DNA of 64,000 nucleotides from Mycobacterium sp. IS-1496. Lineage in GTDB: Bacteria; Actinomycetota; Actinomycetes; Mycobacteriales; Mycobacteriaceae. Positions 43,072 to 51,069 of the stretch are shown here, piece after piece. The first letter of the stretch is position 1. Every line of letters begins with the position of its first letter. Made by a program: the position numbers and the translations under genes. The DNA is taken from assembly GCF_001499995.1 (NCBI RefSeq), contig NZ_LQIU01000001.1:62001-126000 (forward strand). The letters are read 5' to 3'. The notes under the pieces were generated by a model that was not told the origin of the DNA, did not search any database, and worked only from the letters and a program-made list of their open reading frames with translations.

Positions 43072-44220
43072 GTGCGCCGAGACCTGTTCACCGACGACCA
43101 CGACGCCTTTCGGCAACTCGCCCGTGACTTCGTCGAGAAGGAGGTCGTACCCCAGTACCCGGAGTGGGAGAAAGCCGGCCGGATGCCCCGCGACGTCTTC
43201 AAGCAGATGGGCGCGCTCGGCATGCTCGGCATGGCCATCCCCGAGGAGTACGGGGGAGCGGGGATCGACGACTACCGCTACAACGTGGTCCTGCAGGAGG
43301 AGGCCGCCCGCGCGCTGGTGACGCTGTCGACCGTGCGCACCCAGCTCGAGGTGATCCTGCCGTACTTCCTGCACTACGCGAACGACGAGCAGCGCAAGCG
43401 GTGGTTCCCCGGGCTCGCGGCGGGCACGCTGCTGACCGCGGTCGCGATGACCGAACCGGGGACCGGATCCGATCTGGCCGGGGTGCGCACGACCGCGGTG
43501 CGCGACGGGGACCACTACATCGTCAACGGCGCGAAGACCTTCATCACCGGCGGCATCCAGGCGGATCTTGTCGTGGTCGTGGCGCGTACCTCGACCGATC
43601 CGGAGAACCGTCGCCGAGGTCTGTCGCTGATCGTCGTCGAGGACGGCATGCCCGGGTTCGAGCGTGGCCGGGAGCTCGAGAAGATGGGCTGCAAGGTCCA
43701 GGACACGGCCGAACTGTCGTTCACCGACGTCCGCGTGCCCGCGGCGAACCTGCTGGGGGAGGAGGGCGAGGCGTTCAGCTACCTCGGCCACAACCTCGCA
43801 CAGGAGCGGCTGACCGTGGCGGTGGGCTCGGTGGCCCAGGCCCGCTCGGCGCTGCACGCGACGATCGACTACGTGAAGGACCGCAAGGCGTTCGGCACTC
43901 CTGTGGCGTCGTTCCAGAACACGAAGTTCGAGCTGGCGGCGGTGTCCACCGAGATCGAGGCCGCCCAGGCGATGCTCGACCGGGCCGTGCTCGACCACGT
44001 CGACGGTGTGCTGTCGCGCGAGGACGCCGCCCGCGTGAAGCTCTTCTGCACCGAGATGCAGGCCCGCGCCGTCGACCGCTGCCTGCAACTGTTCGGCGGC
44101 TACGGGTACATGATGGAGTATCCGATCGCCCGGCTGTACAACGACGCTCGGGTGGCGCGGATCTACGCCGGCACGAGTGAGGTCATGAAGGTCATCATCG
44201 CCAAATCGCTCGGTCTTTAA
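43072..44220 (+). CDS. Acyl-CoA dehydrogenase
   Basis: 382 residues from GTG 43072 after GGAGG. Motifs: AMTEPGTGSDLAGV, IVNGAKTFITGGIQADL, FGGYGYMMEYPIARLYNDARVARIYAGTSEVMKVIIAKSLGL. The YAGTSEVMK ending puts Ala where short-chain enzymes have the catalytic Glu, as in the long-chain/isovaleryl-like branch where the base is on another helix. It is the last gene of the unit and is followed by a hairpin at 44222-44251. Confidence 0.9.
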   Translation: MRRDLFTDDHDAFRQLARDFVEKEVVPQYPEWEKAGRMPRDVFKQMGALGMLGMAIPEEYGGAGIDDYRYNVVLQEEAARALVTLSTVRTQLEVILPYFLHYANDEQRKRWFPGLAAGTLLTAVAMTEPGTGSDLAGVRTTAVRDGDHYIVNGAKTFITGGIQADLVVVVARTSTDPENRRRGLSLIVVEDGMPGFERGRELEKMGCKVQDTAELSFTDVRVPAANLLGEEGEAFSYLGHNLAQERLTVAVGSVAQARSALHATIDYVKDRKAFGTPVASFQNTKFELAAVSTEIEAAQAMLDRAVLDHVDGVLSREDAARVKLFCTEMQARAVDRCLQLFGGYGYMMEYPIARLYNDARVARIYAGTSEVMKVIIAKSLGL

Positions 44221-44221
44221 G

Positions 44222-44251
44222 CACTCTGCTGAGCGCCTGACCAGCAGTGTG
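44222..44251. terminator. Hairpin after the beta-oxidation unit
   Basis: CACTCTGCTG (44222-44231) pairs with CAGCAGTGTG (44242-44251) with one internal T-T mismatch, immediately after the stop at 44220. It is a probable intrinsic terminator without a T-run. Confidence 0.55.
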
Positions 44252-44298
44252 ACGTCGGTCCAAACCCATTTTCCGTGAGACCCTTGTCACATCGGAAA

Positions 44299-44330
44299 AA
44301 CCTACCTACTGTGTGTTCACTAGGTTGGTT
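44299..44330. promoter_or_regulatory. Inverted repeat AACCTACCTA-N12-TAGGTTGGTT
   Basis: Ten-base arms match at 9 of 10 positions around a 12-base spacer, 17 bases upstream of the TetR GTG at 44347. The position suggests an autoregulatory operator overlapping the promoter. Confidence 0.5.
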
Positions 44331-44346
44331 CGACCGAGGGAGTCAG

Positions 44347-44979
44347 GTGTCCGCGCTGCAGTCTTCGAGGCCCTACGCCACGTTGCTGGCAAAGGGTGAG
44401 GACCGCCGTCAGCGGATACTCGCGGTCGCCGAGCGGCTGCTGGCACGCAACGGGTGGCGCAACACGTCGCTCGCCCAGATCGCCAGGGAGGCCGGTGTCA
44501 CCCCGGCCGGGCTGCTGCACCACTTCGAGTCCAAGGAGCAGTTGCTCAACGCGGTGCTCGACGCCCGCGACATGGACGACGACACGCACGCCGACCGCAC
44601 CGGCGATCTGTTCGTGCAGATCGCCCGGGTGGCCGAGCGGTTCCAGCGGGCGCCCGAACTGGTCGGCACCTTCACCGTCCTGCTCGTCGAGAACATCGCC
44701 CCCGACGCCCCGCTGCACGACCGGCTGCTCGACCGCCAGCGGGCCGCGGTGTCGATAGTCACCAGCATCATCCGGCGCGAACAGAGCGCCGGTCGCTACC
44801 GCCAAGACCTCAACGCGGCCACCAAGGCCGTGGAGATTCTCGCCTTCGTCAACGGAATGGAGACGTCATGGTTGCTCGACCCGTCGATCCCGCTGACCGA
44901 GGTGTTCAAGGATTACGCCGAGATGTTGGCCCGCGACTTCAGCCCCGTTCCGACGCCGCACGAGGAGATCACCAGATGA
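44347..44979 (+). CDS. TetR-family transcriptional regulator
   Basis: 210 residues from GTG 44347 with GAGGGAG upstream; the frame is open back to 44275. HTH: ILAVAERLLARNGWRNTSLAQIAREAGVTPAGLLHHFESKEQLL, a standard TetR domain. The C-terminal domain (FTVLLVENIAPDAPLHDRLLDRQ) is like those of acyl-CoA- or fatty-acid-responsive members, but the ligand is unknown. It overlaps the next gene by four bases and has a strong inverted repeat in its promoter. Confidence 0.87.
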   Translation: MSALQSSRPYATLLAKGEDRRQRILAVAERLLARNGWRNTSLAQIAREAGVTPAGLLHHFESKEQLLNAVLDARDMDDDTHADRTGDLFVQIARVAERFQRAPELVGTFTVLLVENIAPDAPLHDRLLDRQRAAVSIVTSIIRREQSAGRYRQDLNAATKAVEILAFVNGMETSWLLDPSIPLTEVFKDYAEMLARDFSPVPTPHEEITR

Positions 44980-45506
44980 CCGAACAGTTCGACATGCGCT
45001 ACCGCCTCGACATCGTCTCTCCGAATGTGCGGGACGCCGTGCGATTCGCCGGCGGATGGCTCTACGACCGGTCGATGGCCGGCTGGGATGTCACCGTGCT
45101 GGTCGACGACGTGGACGAGGACGCGCGACCGCTGGAGATCCTGGGCGCCACCGTCCTGCCGCTGCAGCCGGTGCTCGAGGCGTGGTCCGAGCGCCCGCAC
45201 CCGCAGACCGTCGCGGTGGCCGCCGACCTCATCGACTGCGATGAGCGGGTCCGTCAACACGTGCGGATCGCCCTCGACCACGGCCACACCGAGGTGACGC
45301 TGTGGGGGGAGCGCTGTCCGGCCGACCTGGACGACGACGTGGACGCGGTCCGCCACGAATTGAGCGCGGCCGCACGCGCTTTCAAGGCGCAGGCGCTCGC
45401 TGCGGTCAACGACATCGAGGCCGACTTCGTCGGTCACACCGAGACCTTCCGCTGCGGCATGATGGCCCGCCCGTCGGTGGCCGCCGACCTGATTCCCGCC
45501 AGCTAA
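44976..45506 (+). CDS. Conserved protein of unknown function
   Basis: 176 residues; not assigned to a family. It starts on the TetR stop (ATGA) and is therefore probably co-expressed. Visible features are a predicted alpha/beta pattern (YRLDIVSPNVRDAVRFAGGWLYDRSMAGWDVTVLVDD), an acidic middle and a helical C-terminus. There is no signal peptide, membrane segment or metal motif. The stop overlaps the convergent quinone-oxidoreductase stop by four bases. The name-free pairing with TetR suggests a regulated accessory function. Confidence 0.6.
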   Translation: MTEQFDMRYRLDIVSPNVRDAVRFAGGWLYDRSMAGWDVTVLVDDVDEDARPLEILGATVLPLQPVLEAWSERPHPQTVAVAADLIDCDERVRQHVRIALDHGHTEVTLWGERCPADLDDDVDAVRHELSAAARAFKAQALAAVNDIEADFVGHTETFRCGMMARPSVAADLIPAS

Positions 45507-46480
45507 GCGGGTCGACCGGAGAGGTCGACCACCACCTTCCCGACGGCGCGTCCGTCGGCCACCTGCCGCAGCGCGGCGGTGACGTCCTCGAGTGCGTAGA
45601 GCGCACCGATGTGCGGACGGATCGTGTTGTCGGCGAGCAGTTCTCGTAATTCCCGCTCGTTGCGCTCGAACTCGGCCGCGGGGATGTCGGCGAACTGGAA
45701 ACCCTGGACCGTGACGCCCTTGATCAGCACGAGGTTCAGCGGGATCCGGGGGATCGCGCCCGAGGCGAAGCCGACGGTGACGAACCGCCCACCCCGGCGC
45801 AGTGAGCGCAGCGCGGGCTCGGACAGATCGCCGCCGACCGGGTCGACCACCGCAGCCGCACCGTCGGGCACCGCTTCGCGCAGGGCGTCCCGCAGCGGGC
45901 CGCACCGGTGGTTGATCACCCGGCTCGCACCGTGATGCGCCGCCGCCTCGAGTTTCTCGTCCGACGAGGCCACCGCGGTGACCCGGGCGCCCAGGTGCGC
46001 CGCGAGCTGCACCGAGGCCAGGCCCACGCCGCCGCCTGCGCCGAGCACGACCACCTCGTCGCCGGGCTCGACGCGCGCCACCGACCGCAGCGTGTGGTAC
46101 GCCGTGCGGTGGGCGACCCCGGAGGCGGCCGCCGTCCGGTCGTCGACACCGTCGGGTATCGGGGCCAGGCCGGAGGCGGCGACCGCCACCTCTTCGGCGA
46201 ACGCGCCGTGCATCCCCGTCCCCGTCACCCGGTCGCCGACTACGAATCCCTCGGTCTGCGGGCCCACGCCGACGACGGTGCCGGCGAACTCACTGCCCGG
46301 CACGAACGGCGTGGGCACACTGACCTGATAGCGGCCCGCGATCAACAGGACGTCGGGGAAGTTCACCGCCGCCGCGCCGACCCGCACGAGCACCTCACCC
46401 GGGCCCGGCGCCGGTGACGGCAACTCCTCGATCCGCACCCCCTCCGGGGGACCGTGCGCCGCGCAGACCGCGGCCCTCAC
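45503..46480 (-). CDS. NADPH:quinone oxidoreductase-like MDR protein
   Basis: 325 residues from GTG 46480, overlapping the APH stop (GTGA). Medium-chain reductase features: GEVLVRVGAAAVNFPDVLLIAGRYQ at the start, GSEFAGTVVGVG, and the Rossmann loop VLGAGGGVGLASVQLAAHLGA near 150. No structural zinc cysteines are present, so it is of the quinone reductase/enoyl reductase type rather than an alcohol dehydrogenase. It ends the operon headed by TetR at 49979 and probably reduces an enone or enoyl intermediate. Confidence 0.83.
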   Translation of the reverse strand: MRAAVCAAHGPPEGVRIEELPSPAPGPGEVLVRVGAAAVNFPDVLLIAGRYQVSVPTPFVPGSEFAGTVVGVGPQTEGFVVGDRVTGTGMHGAFAEEVAVAASGLAPIPDGVDDRTAAASGVAHRTAYHTLRSVARVEPGDEVVVLGAGGGVGLASVQLAAHLGARVTAVASSDEKLEAAAHHGASRVINHRCGPLRDALREAVPDGAAAVVDPVGGDLSEPALRSLRRGGRFVTVGFASGAIPRIPLNLVLIKGVTVQGFQFADIPAAEFERNERELRELLADNTIRPHIGALYALEDVTAALRQVADGRAVGKVVVDLSGRPA

Positions 46481-47502
46481 CGGTAGTCGCTGGATTCGGC
46501 GAGGTCGGCGGCCGAGGCCATCAGGTCGGTCACCACCGGTCCGAAGGCCAGCAACTTCTCGTCGTCCCCGGCGCGCTGGAAGCCCTGCTCCAGGACGATC
46601 GCCAGTTTCCACTTGGCCAGCACGAGGTAGTAGTCCAGATCGTCGACCTGACGCCCGGACACCTCGGCGTAGTGGGCCACGACGTCGTCGCGCGACGGCA
46701 TCCCGCGCATGTCCACGTAGGTCATCTCACCCTCCTCCGGCGCATCGCTGTCGGCGGGCCAGCTCTGCACCATCCAGCCCAGGTCCAGTTTCGGATCGCC
46801 GACGGTGCCCATCTCCCAGTCGACGATCGCCGCGAGCCGAGCGGGGGCGCCATGGCGGTACATGACGTTGGCGAACTGATAGTCCCCGTGCATGAGGCCG
46901 GGGATGAAGTCGAGCGGTTTGTGGGCGCGCAGCCAGGCGGTCGCCGCGTCCAGGCCCGGCAGGTCACGTCGTCTGATCCGGTCCAGGAACCCGATCCACC
47001 GGTCCACCTGCCGCTCGTGAAACCCTTCGGGCCGGCCCAGGTCGGCCAACCCCCTCGCGCGCCAGTCGACCTTCGACAGCAGCGCGATGCCCTCGGCCAG
47101 TTGGTAGCTCAGGCCCGGGCGGACCGAGATGTCGCTGTCGAAGGGCTCCGGCCACCGCCCGTGGGTGTCCATCGGGGACCACCCGTCGACGAACCCCATG
47201 AGGTAGAACGGCCTGCCGAGCACGTCGGGGTCGTCACACACGCCCACCGCGGCGGTGTGCGGGACGTCGGTGCCGTCGAGCGCCTCGATGATCCGCCACT
47301 CGCGAAGGATTCCCCTGTCCCGGTCCGGCGGTGCGCCGGGCGGCGGCATCCGCAGCACGCATCGGTGTTCGCCGCGGCTGATCTCGTAGATGACGTTCTG
47401 GGTGCCGCCGGAGAGGAACCGGGTCTCGAGCGCTTCTCCCTTACCGGGCAACGCGGCCTCGTCCATCCATGCCGCGAGGCGGGTGGCGTCGATCTCGCTC
47501 AC
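46477..47502 (-). CDS. APH-family phosphotransferase (LvaA / ACAD10-11 kinase-domain-like)
   Basis: 341 residues from GTG 47502, overlapping the dehydrogenase stop by four bases. The kinase-like core shows HGDYQFAN at 205-212 (catalytic loop) and VDWE at 227-230 with GDPKLDLG (metal-binding). This family phosphorylates small hydroxy compounds. In Pseudomonas putida the lva pathway uses such a kinase to phosphorylate 4-hydroxyacyl-CoA, and mammalian ACAD10/ACAD11 fuse the same kinase to an acyl-CoA dehydrogenase. Here kinase and dehydrogenase are separate but coupled genes. Antibiotic resistance is not suggested. Confidence 0.83.
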   Translation of the reverse strand: MSEIDATRLAAWMDEAALPGKGEALETRFLSGGTQNVIYEISRGEHRCVLRMPPPGAPPDRDRGILREWRIIEALDGTDVPHTAAVGVCDDPDVLGRPFYLMGFVDGWSPMDTHGRWPEPFDSDISVRPGLSYQLAEGIALLSKVDWRARGLADLGRPEGFHERQVDRWIGFLDRIRRRDLPGLDAATAWLRAHKPLDFIPGLMHGDYQFANVMYRHGAPARLAAIVDWEMGTVGDPKLDLGWMVQSWPADSDAPEEGEMTYVDMRGMPSRDDVVAHYAEVSGRQVDDLDYYLVLAKWKLAIVLEQGFQRAGDDEKLLAFGPVVTDLMASAADLAESSDYR

Positions 47503-48800
47503 AGGTTGCCGACCTGATGCTCGAGGTACTGGGCGTACTTCTGCTGTGCCGCTTCGCGTTTGCGCGGAATCCACTCGGTGGGCCAGGTGTCGGTGGTCGG
47601 CTGGTGATCGCGCAGCACCTGTTTGGCCACCGTGGTCTTGTGCACCTCGGTGGGCCCGTCGGCGAGACCCATGACCGCCGCGCCGGTGACCATGCCGAGG
47701 AACGGCATCTCGTTGGTGACCCCGAGCGCGCCGTGTACCTGCATTGCCCGCCACGCGATGTCGTGCAGCACGGTCGGCATCACCACCTTCACCGCGGCGA
47801 TGTCCTTGCGCACCTTCTTGTAGTCGTTGTACTTGTCGATCTCCCACGCCGTGTAGAGCACCATCAGCCGGAACTGGAGCAGCTGGGCGTAGGAGTCGGC
47901 GATGTAGCCCTGGACGAACTGTTTGTCGGACAACCGGCTGCCCTGTGTCTGGCGGCTGAGGGCGCGTTCGCACATCATGTCGAGTGCCTTGCGGGACAAC
48001 CCGATCGTGCGCATCGCGTGGTGGATGCGGCCCCCGCCCAACCGCGTCTGGGCGATCGCGAACGCCTGGCCCTCGCCGCCGAGCAGGGCGTCGGCCGGAA
48101 CACGGACGTTGTCGTAGTGGATCAGCGCATGGCTGCCCTGGCCCTCGCGCTCACCGTAGAGGCCGATGTTGCGCACGATGTTCACCCCTGGGGTGTCGGT
48201 GGGCACCAGGAACATCGACATGCCCTGGTACGGGCTGACATCGGGGTTGGTGACCACCATGACGATCAGGAATGCGGCCGTCGCGGCGTTGGACGAGAAG
48301 AACTTCTGGCCGGTGATCACCCAGTCGTCACCGTCGCGGACCGCCCGGGTGGTGAACAGCGTCGGGTCGGCCCCGGCGTGCGGTTCGGTCATCGAATAGC
48401 AGGAGAACAACTCACCGTCGAGCAGCGGGCGCAGGTAGCGCTGCTTCTGCTCGTCGGTGCCGTAGTGGGCGATGATCTCGGCGTTGCCGGTGTCGGGCGC
48501 CTGGCAGCCGAACACGATCGGCGCCCACTGCGAGCGCCCGAGGATCTCGTTGAGCAGCGCGAGCTTGAGTTGGCCGTAGCCCTGGCCGCCCAGGTCCGGT
48601 CCCAGGTGGGTGGCCCACAGGCCCTGGCGCCGCACCTCCTCCTTGAGCGGGTCGATGGCCCGTCGGCGTTCACCGTCGAGCGGGACGAACTGCTGGTGTG
48701 GCCAGACCAGGTCGAGTGGTTCGACCTCGTTGCGCACGAAGTCGTCGGCCCAGTCGAGGACCTTCTGGTACTCGGCGTCGGTCTCGAAATCCCATGCCAT
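47499..48800 (-). CDS. Acyl-CoA dehydrogenase (ACAD10/11, LvaC-like branch)
   Basis: 433 residues; ATG 48800 after AGAGGAG. SMTEPHAGADPTL, VITGQKFFSSNAATA and MGLADGPTEVHKTTVAKQVL are visible. The last motif has Asp-Gly in place of the Glu-Gly of ordinary dehydrogenases and matches the ADGPxEVH pattern of ACAD10/11. It lies in a five-gene operon, TetR to VOC to this gene to APH kinase to quinone reductase. With the kinase it could convert a phosphorylated hydroxyacyl-CoA to an enoyl- or 3-hydroxyacyl-CoA; that role is inferred from the partner. Confidence 0.87.
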   Translation of the reverse strand: MAWDFETDAEYQKVLDWADDFVRNEVEPLDLVWPHQQFVPLDGERRRAIDPLKEEVRRQGLWATHLGPDLGGQGYGQLKLALLNEILGRSQWAPIVFGCQAPDTGNAEIIAHYGTDEQKQRYLRPLLDGELFSCYSMTEPHAGADPTLFTTRAVRDGDDWVITGQKFFSSNAATAAFLIVMVVTNPDVSPYQGMSMFLVPTDTPGVNIVRNIGLYGEREGQGSHALIHYDNVRVPADALLGGEGQAFAIAQTRLGGGRIHHAMRTIGLSRKALDMMCERALSRQTQGSRLSDKQFVQGYIADSYAQLLQFRLMVLYTAWEIDKYNDYKKVRKDIAAVKVVMPTVLHDIAWRAMQVHGALGVTNEMPFLGMVTGAAVMGLADGPTEVHKTTVAKQVLRDHQPTTDTWPTEWIPRKREAAQQKYAQYLEHQVGNL

Positions 48801-48828
48801 GTTGTGTGACTCCTCTTGGTTGAGCGGT

Positions 48829-49290
48829 CTACGTGGCCATCGACTGCAGGAAGGCGGTCCAATCTCCGAACACGCCGCGGTTGACGATCTCGACGCGGGT
48901 ACCGGCCGCGTCGACGTGGTAGGCGAAGGTCGGCGGCTGATCGGCAGCGGGGCCCGCCTCGAACGCGAACCCGGAGTCCGACAACAGCTTCGATGTCGTC
49001 TCGACATCGTCGACCCAGTACCCGAGGTGGTGGGTGGCGCGGCCGGGCGCGGCCGCCCACAGAGTTCCGGGTACCTCCTGGACGAGCTCGAGATGTGGCG
49101 GCTCCACCGAGAACGAGATGCGGAACGGGACGTCGAGCGGGCCCGTGGACGTGACCACCGGCACCGTGTACTCCATCGGCCTCGTCCACCGGTATCCGGC
49201 GACGGCGGTGAGCCGTGCCGCGGCGGCGTCCACGTCGGCGACGACCACGCCGATGTGATAGAGGTCGGCGGCGGACAACGGTGGGCTCAT
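48829..49290 (-). CDS. VOC-superfamily (glyoxalase-like) protein
   Basis: 153 residues, ATG 49290 overlapping the TetR stop. Two beta-alpha-beta3 modules are suggested: LYHIGVVVADVDAAAARL at the start and THHLGYWVDDVETTSKLL in the middle, with possible metal ligands His12, Glu (HLELVQ), His (THHLG) and Glu (TRVEIVN). This pattern fits methylmalonyl-CoA epimerase or lactoylglutathione lyase-like enzymes. As first gene after TetR it may epimerise a CoA ester for the downstream dehydrogenase. Confidence 0.78.
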   Translation of the reverse strand: MSPPLSAADLYHIGVVVADVDAAAARLTAVAGYRWTRPMEYTVPVVTSTGPLDVPFRISFSVEPPHLELVQEVPGTLWAAAPGRATHHLGYWVDDVETTSKLLSDSGFAFEAGPAADQPPTFAYHVDAAGTRVEIVNRGVFGDWTAFLQSMAT

Positions 49291-49979
49291 GTGAGGTCCT
49301 TGCTGCGGACGTTGAATCTGAGGTCCTTGCTGCGGACGTTGAATCCCGCGATCAGTGCCGAGATGTCGGCGGTGACCACGTCGGCGAAGGAACGCCCGCC
49401 GAAACCGCCCATGGCCCAGTGGCGCACTCCTTCACTCACGTGCATCTGCGCCAGCCGCGACAGGTGCATGACGTCGACGTCGGCGGCGAGCTTGCCGTCG
49501 GCCTGTGCGGCGGCGAAGAGTTCGCCGAACATGTCGGCGTCCTCGTGGGCGTCGTCAGCGCCGGCGAGGATCCGCTGTTCGTGGCGGTAGCCCTCGAGGA
49601 TCGTCTCGACGATCAGGTCGGGGGGATTACGCGCCATCGAGCGCTGGAGACTGCGCAGCGCCCGCGCGATGACGGTCTCGACGTCGTAATCGCCGCGCAG
49701 GAGTTGGCGCACGGTCGTGCGGGCGGTGCGGGTCGAGGTCAACCCGACTTCGAAGAGCACATCCTCCTTGGTCGGGAAGTAGAAGTAGAACAACGCGCGG
49801 GAGACGCCCGCCGCCCGGCAGATGTCGGCGACCGTGGTCTGCGCGTAGCCGTTCGTCCGCCACAGCGCCATCGCCGCGGCCACCAGCGCCCGCTTGGTCT
49901 CGTGTGACCGGGCGCGCTGGTATGTGGCACGACGCTGACCACTGTCAGCGGCCACTGTCTCGGCACTGTCCGGCATCAC
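49287..49979 (-). CDS. TetR-family transcriptional regulator
   Basis: 230 residues from GTG 49979 (ATG 49976 is equally likely). HTH: ALVAAAMALWRTNGYAQTTVADICRAAGVSRALFYFYFPTKEDVLFE. It leads the operon VOC-dehydrogenase-kinase-reductase with a 4-base overlap. The C-terminus ends in a tandem nine-residue repeat, FNVRSKDLR then FNVRSKDLT, encoded by an exact 27-base duplication. The palindrome at 50017-50026 upstream is a likely operator. Confidence 0.87.
   Translation of the reverse strand: MMPDSAETVAADSGQRRATYQRARSHETKRALVAAAMALWRTNGYAQTTVADICRAAGVSRALFYFYFPTKEDVLFEVGLTSTRTARTTVRQLLRGDYDVETVIARALRSLQRSMARNPPDLIVETILEGYRHEQRILAGADDAHEDADMFGELFAAAQADGKLAADVDVMHLSRLAQMHVSEGVRHWAMGGFGGRSFADVVTADISALIAGFNVRSKDLRFNVRSKDLT
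49292..49345. repeat. Exact 27-base tandem duplication in the TetR 3' end
   Basis: Two identical 27-base units, 49292-49318 and 49319-49345, encode the repeated FNVRSKDL sequence at the TetR C-terminus. The length is a multiple of three, so the frame is preserved. It looks like a recent slippage event. Confidence 0.9.
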
Positions 49980-50016
49980 CGGACTCTATCAACGGTTCTG
50001 CTCGATGCATATAGCT

Positions 50017-50026
50017 GACGCGCGTC
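50017..50026. promoter_or_regulatory. Palindrome GACGCGCGTC upstream of TetR
   Basis: A perfect 10-base palindrome with a partial outer TAG/CTA pair (50012-50014, 50030-50032), 38 bases ahead of the TetR start at 49979 and in the 66-base gap to the LysR stop. It is a candidate autoregulatory site. Confidence 0.45.
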
Positions 50027-50045
50027 TAACTAAATCGTCTCCGAG

Positions 50046-50963
50046 CTATGTCCGCGCGATGTTCTCGACGATGATCTCGCGCGCACACTCGTAGAACGCA
50101 CTGATCAGCGTCGAGTAAGACAATTCGAACGGATAGATCATGTGCACGTCGAGCGCATCGACATGCCACTCGGGAAGCACCGGGACGATCGTGCGCTCGC
50201 GCAACTCGGCCGTGCAGATGATCTGGGCGGGCATCACCCCGATGCCGAGGCCCTGCAGGATGTACTGCTTGCACACCTGGAAGTTGTTCGCCCGGGCCCG
50301 GATCCGAGGCGCCAGCTCGTGCCGGTGCTGGTCGCGGGCCAGGGTGAGCCTGCGCGGGCCGCCGAATCCGAAGTCGATGAAGGGCAGCTCGCCGAGCTGC
50401 GCGGGCTCGGTCACCGGCTCGGCCAGCTGCCCGACGAAGTCGGCTGAGGCGCACAGGAAAAGCTCGAGGCTGAAGACCTTGCGGGCGATCAGTGTCGAAT
50501 CCTGCAACGGCCCGGTTCCGAACACCACGTCGAAGCCGTCCCGAACGGGGTCCATCATGCTGTCCACCAGCCGGATGTCCAGTCGCGAGTGCGGGTAGTG
50601 CTGCAGGAAGGCGGCGCCCACCCGCGAGGCGTAATCGATGCCGAGGAAGACGGGGATGGCCACCCGCAACTCTCCCCGGGGTTCCTGTCTGCTGCCCTCG
50701 ACGAGGGCGCGTACGCCGTTGGCTTCGGTCAGGATGTTGACCGCGTGGCGGTAGACCTTCTCGCCGAGGTCGGTGACGGTCAACTGGTGGGTGTTCTTGC
50801 GCAGCAGCTTGATACCCAGGTCGGACTCCAGCTTGCTGAGTTTGCGGCTGACGGTCGACTTCGGCATGCCGAGCAGCGCGGCCGCCTTCGACAGGCTGCG
50901 ATTCTCCACCACCTTGCCGAACACCAGCAACGCATCGAGGTCGAAAGGGAGATTCTGTTCCAT
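50046..50963 (-). CDS. LysR-family transcriptional regulator
   Basis: 305 residues from ATG 50963, which has GAGGAGGGG seven bases upstream. The N-terminal winged HTH reads LLVFGKVVENRSLSKAAALLGMPKSTVSRKLSKLESDLGIKLL, followed by a substrate-binding domain with LRVAIPVFLGIDYA. It is divergent from the second Rieske gene, the standard arrangement for a LysR controlling its target. A GCAACA-GGG-TGTTGC dyad lies in the shared gap. The inducer is unknown. Confidence 0.92.
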   Translation of the reverse strand: MEQNLPFDLDALLVFGKVVENRSLSKAAALLGMPKSTVSRKLSKLESDLGIKLLRKNTHQLTVTDLGEKVYRHAVNILTEANGVRALVEGSRQEPRGELRVAIPVFLGIDYASRVGAAFLQHYPHSRLDIRLVDSMMDPVRDGFDVVFGTGPLQDSTLIARKVFSLELFLCASADFVGQLAEPVTEPAQLGELPFIDFGFGGPRRLTLARDQHRHELAPRIRARANNFQVCKQYILQGLGIGVMPAQIICTAELRERTIVPVLPEWHVDALDVHMIYPFELSYSTLISAFYECAREIIVENIART

Positions 50964-50994
50964 GTGTCCCCTCCTCACTCACTGTTCCAAATAT

Positions 50995-51009
50995 GCAACA
51001 GGGTGTTGC
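50995..51009. promoter_or_regulatory. LysR-type dyad GCAACA-GGG-TGTTGC
   Basis: Exact six-base arms around GGG in the 106-base divergent gap between LysR (50963) and the Rieske gene (51070). The symmetry and location are what is expected of a LysR recognition site; binding is inferred. Confidence 0.55.
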
Positions 51010-51069
51010 GGATTTTGGTCTGTTTCGGCGGAATCACCGGCTGTTAGCGTCGGCGCTGAGGAGGCCCTC

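Noticed and set aside
46477-47502. Aminoglycoside resistance by the APH-family gene
   Set aside because: The gene is coupled to an acyl-CoA dehydrogenase in a catabolic operon and resembles LvaA/ACAD10-type kinases; nothing suggests drug modification.
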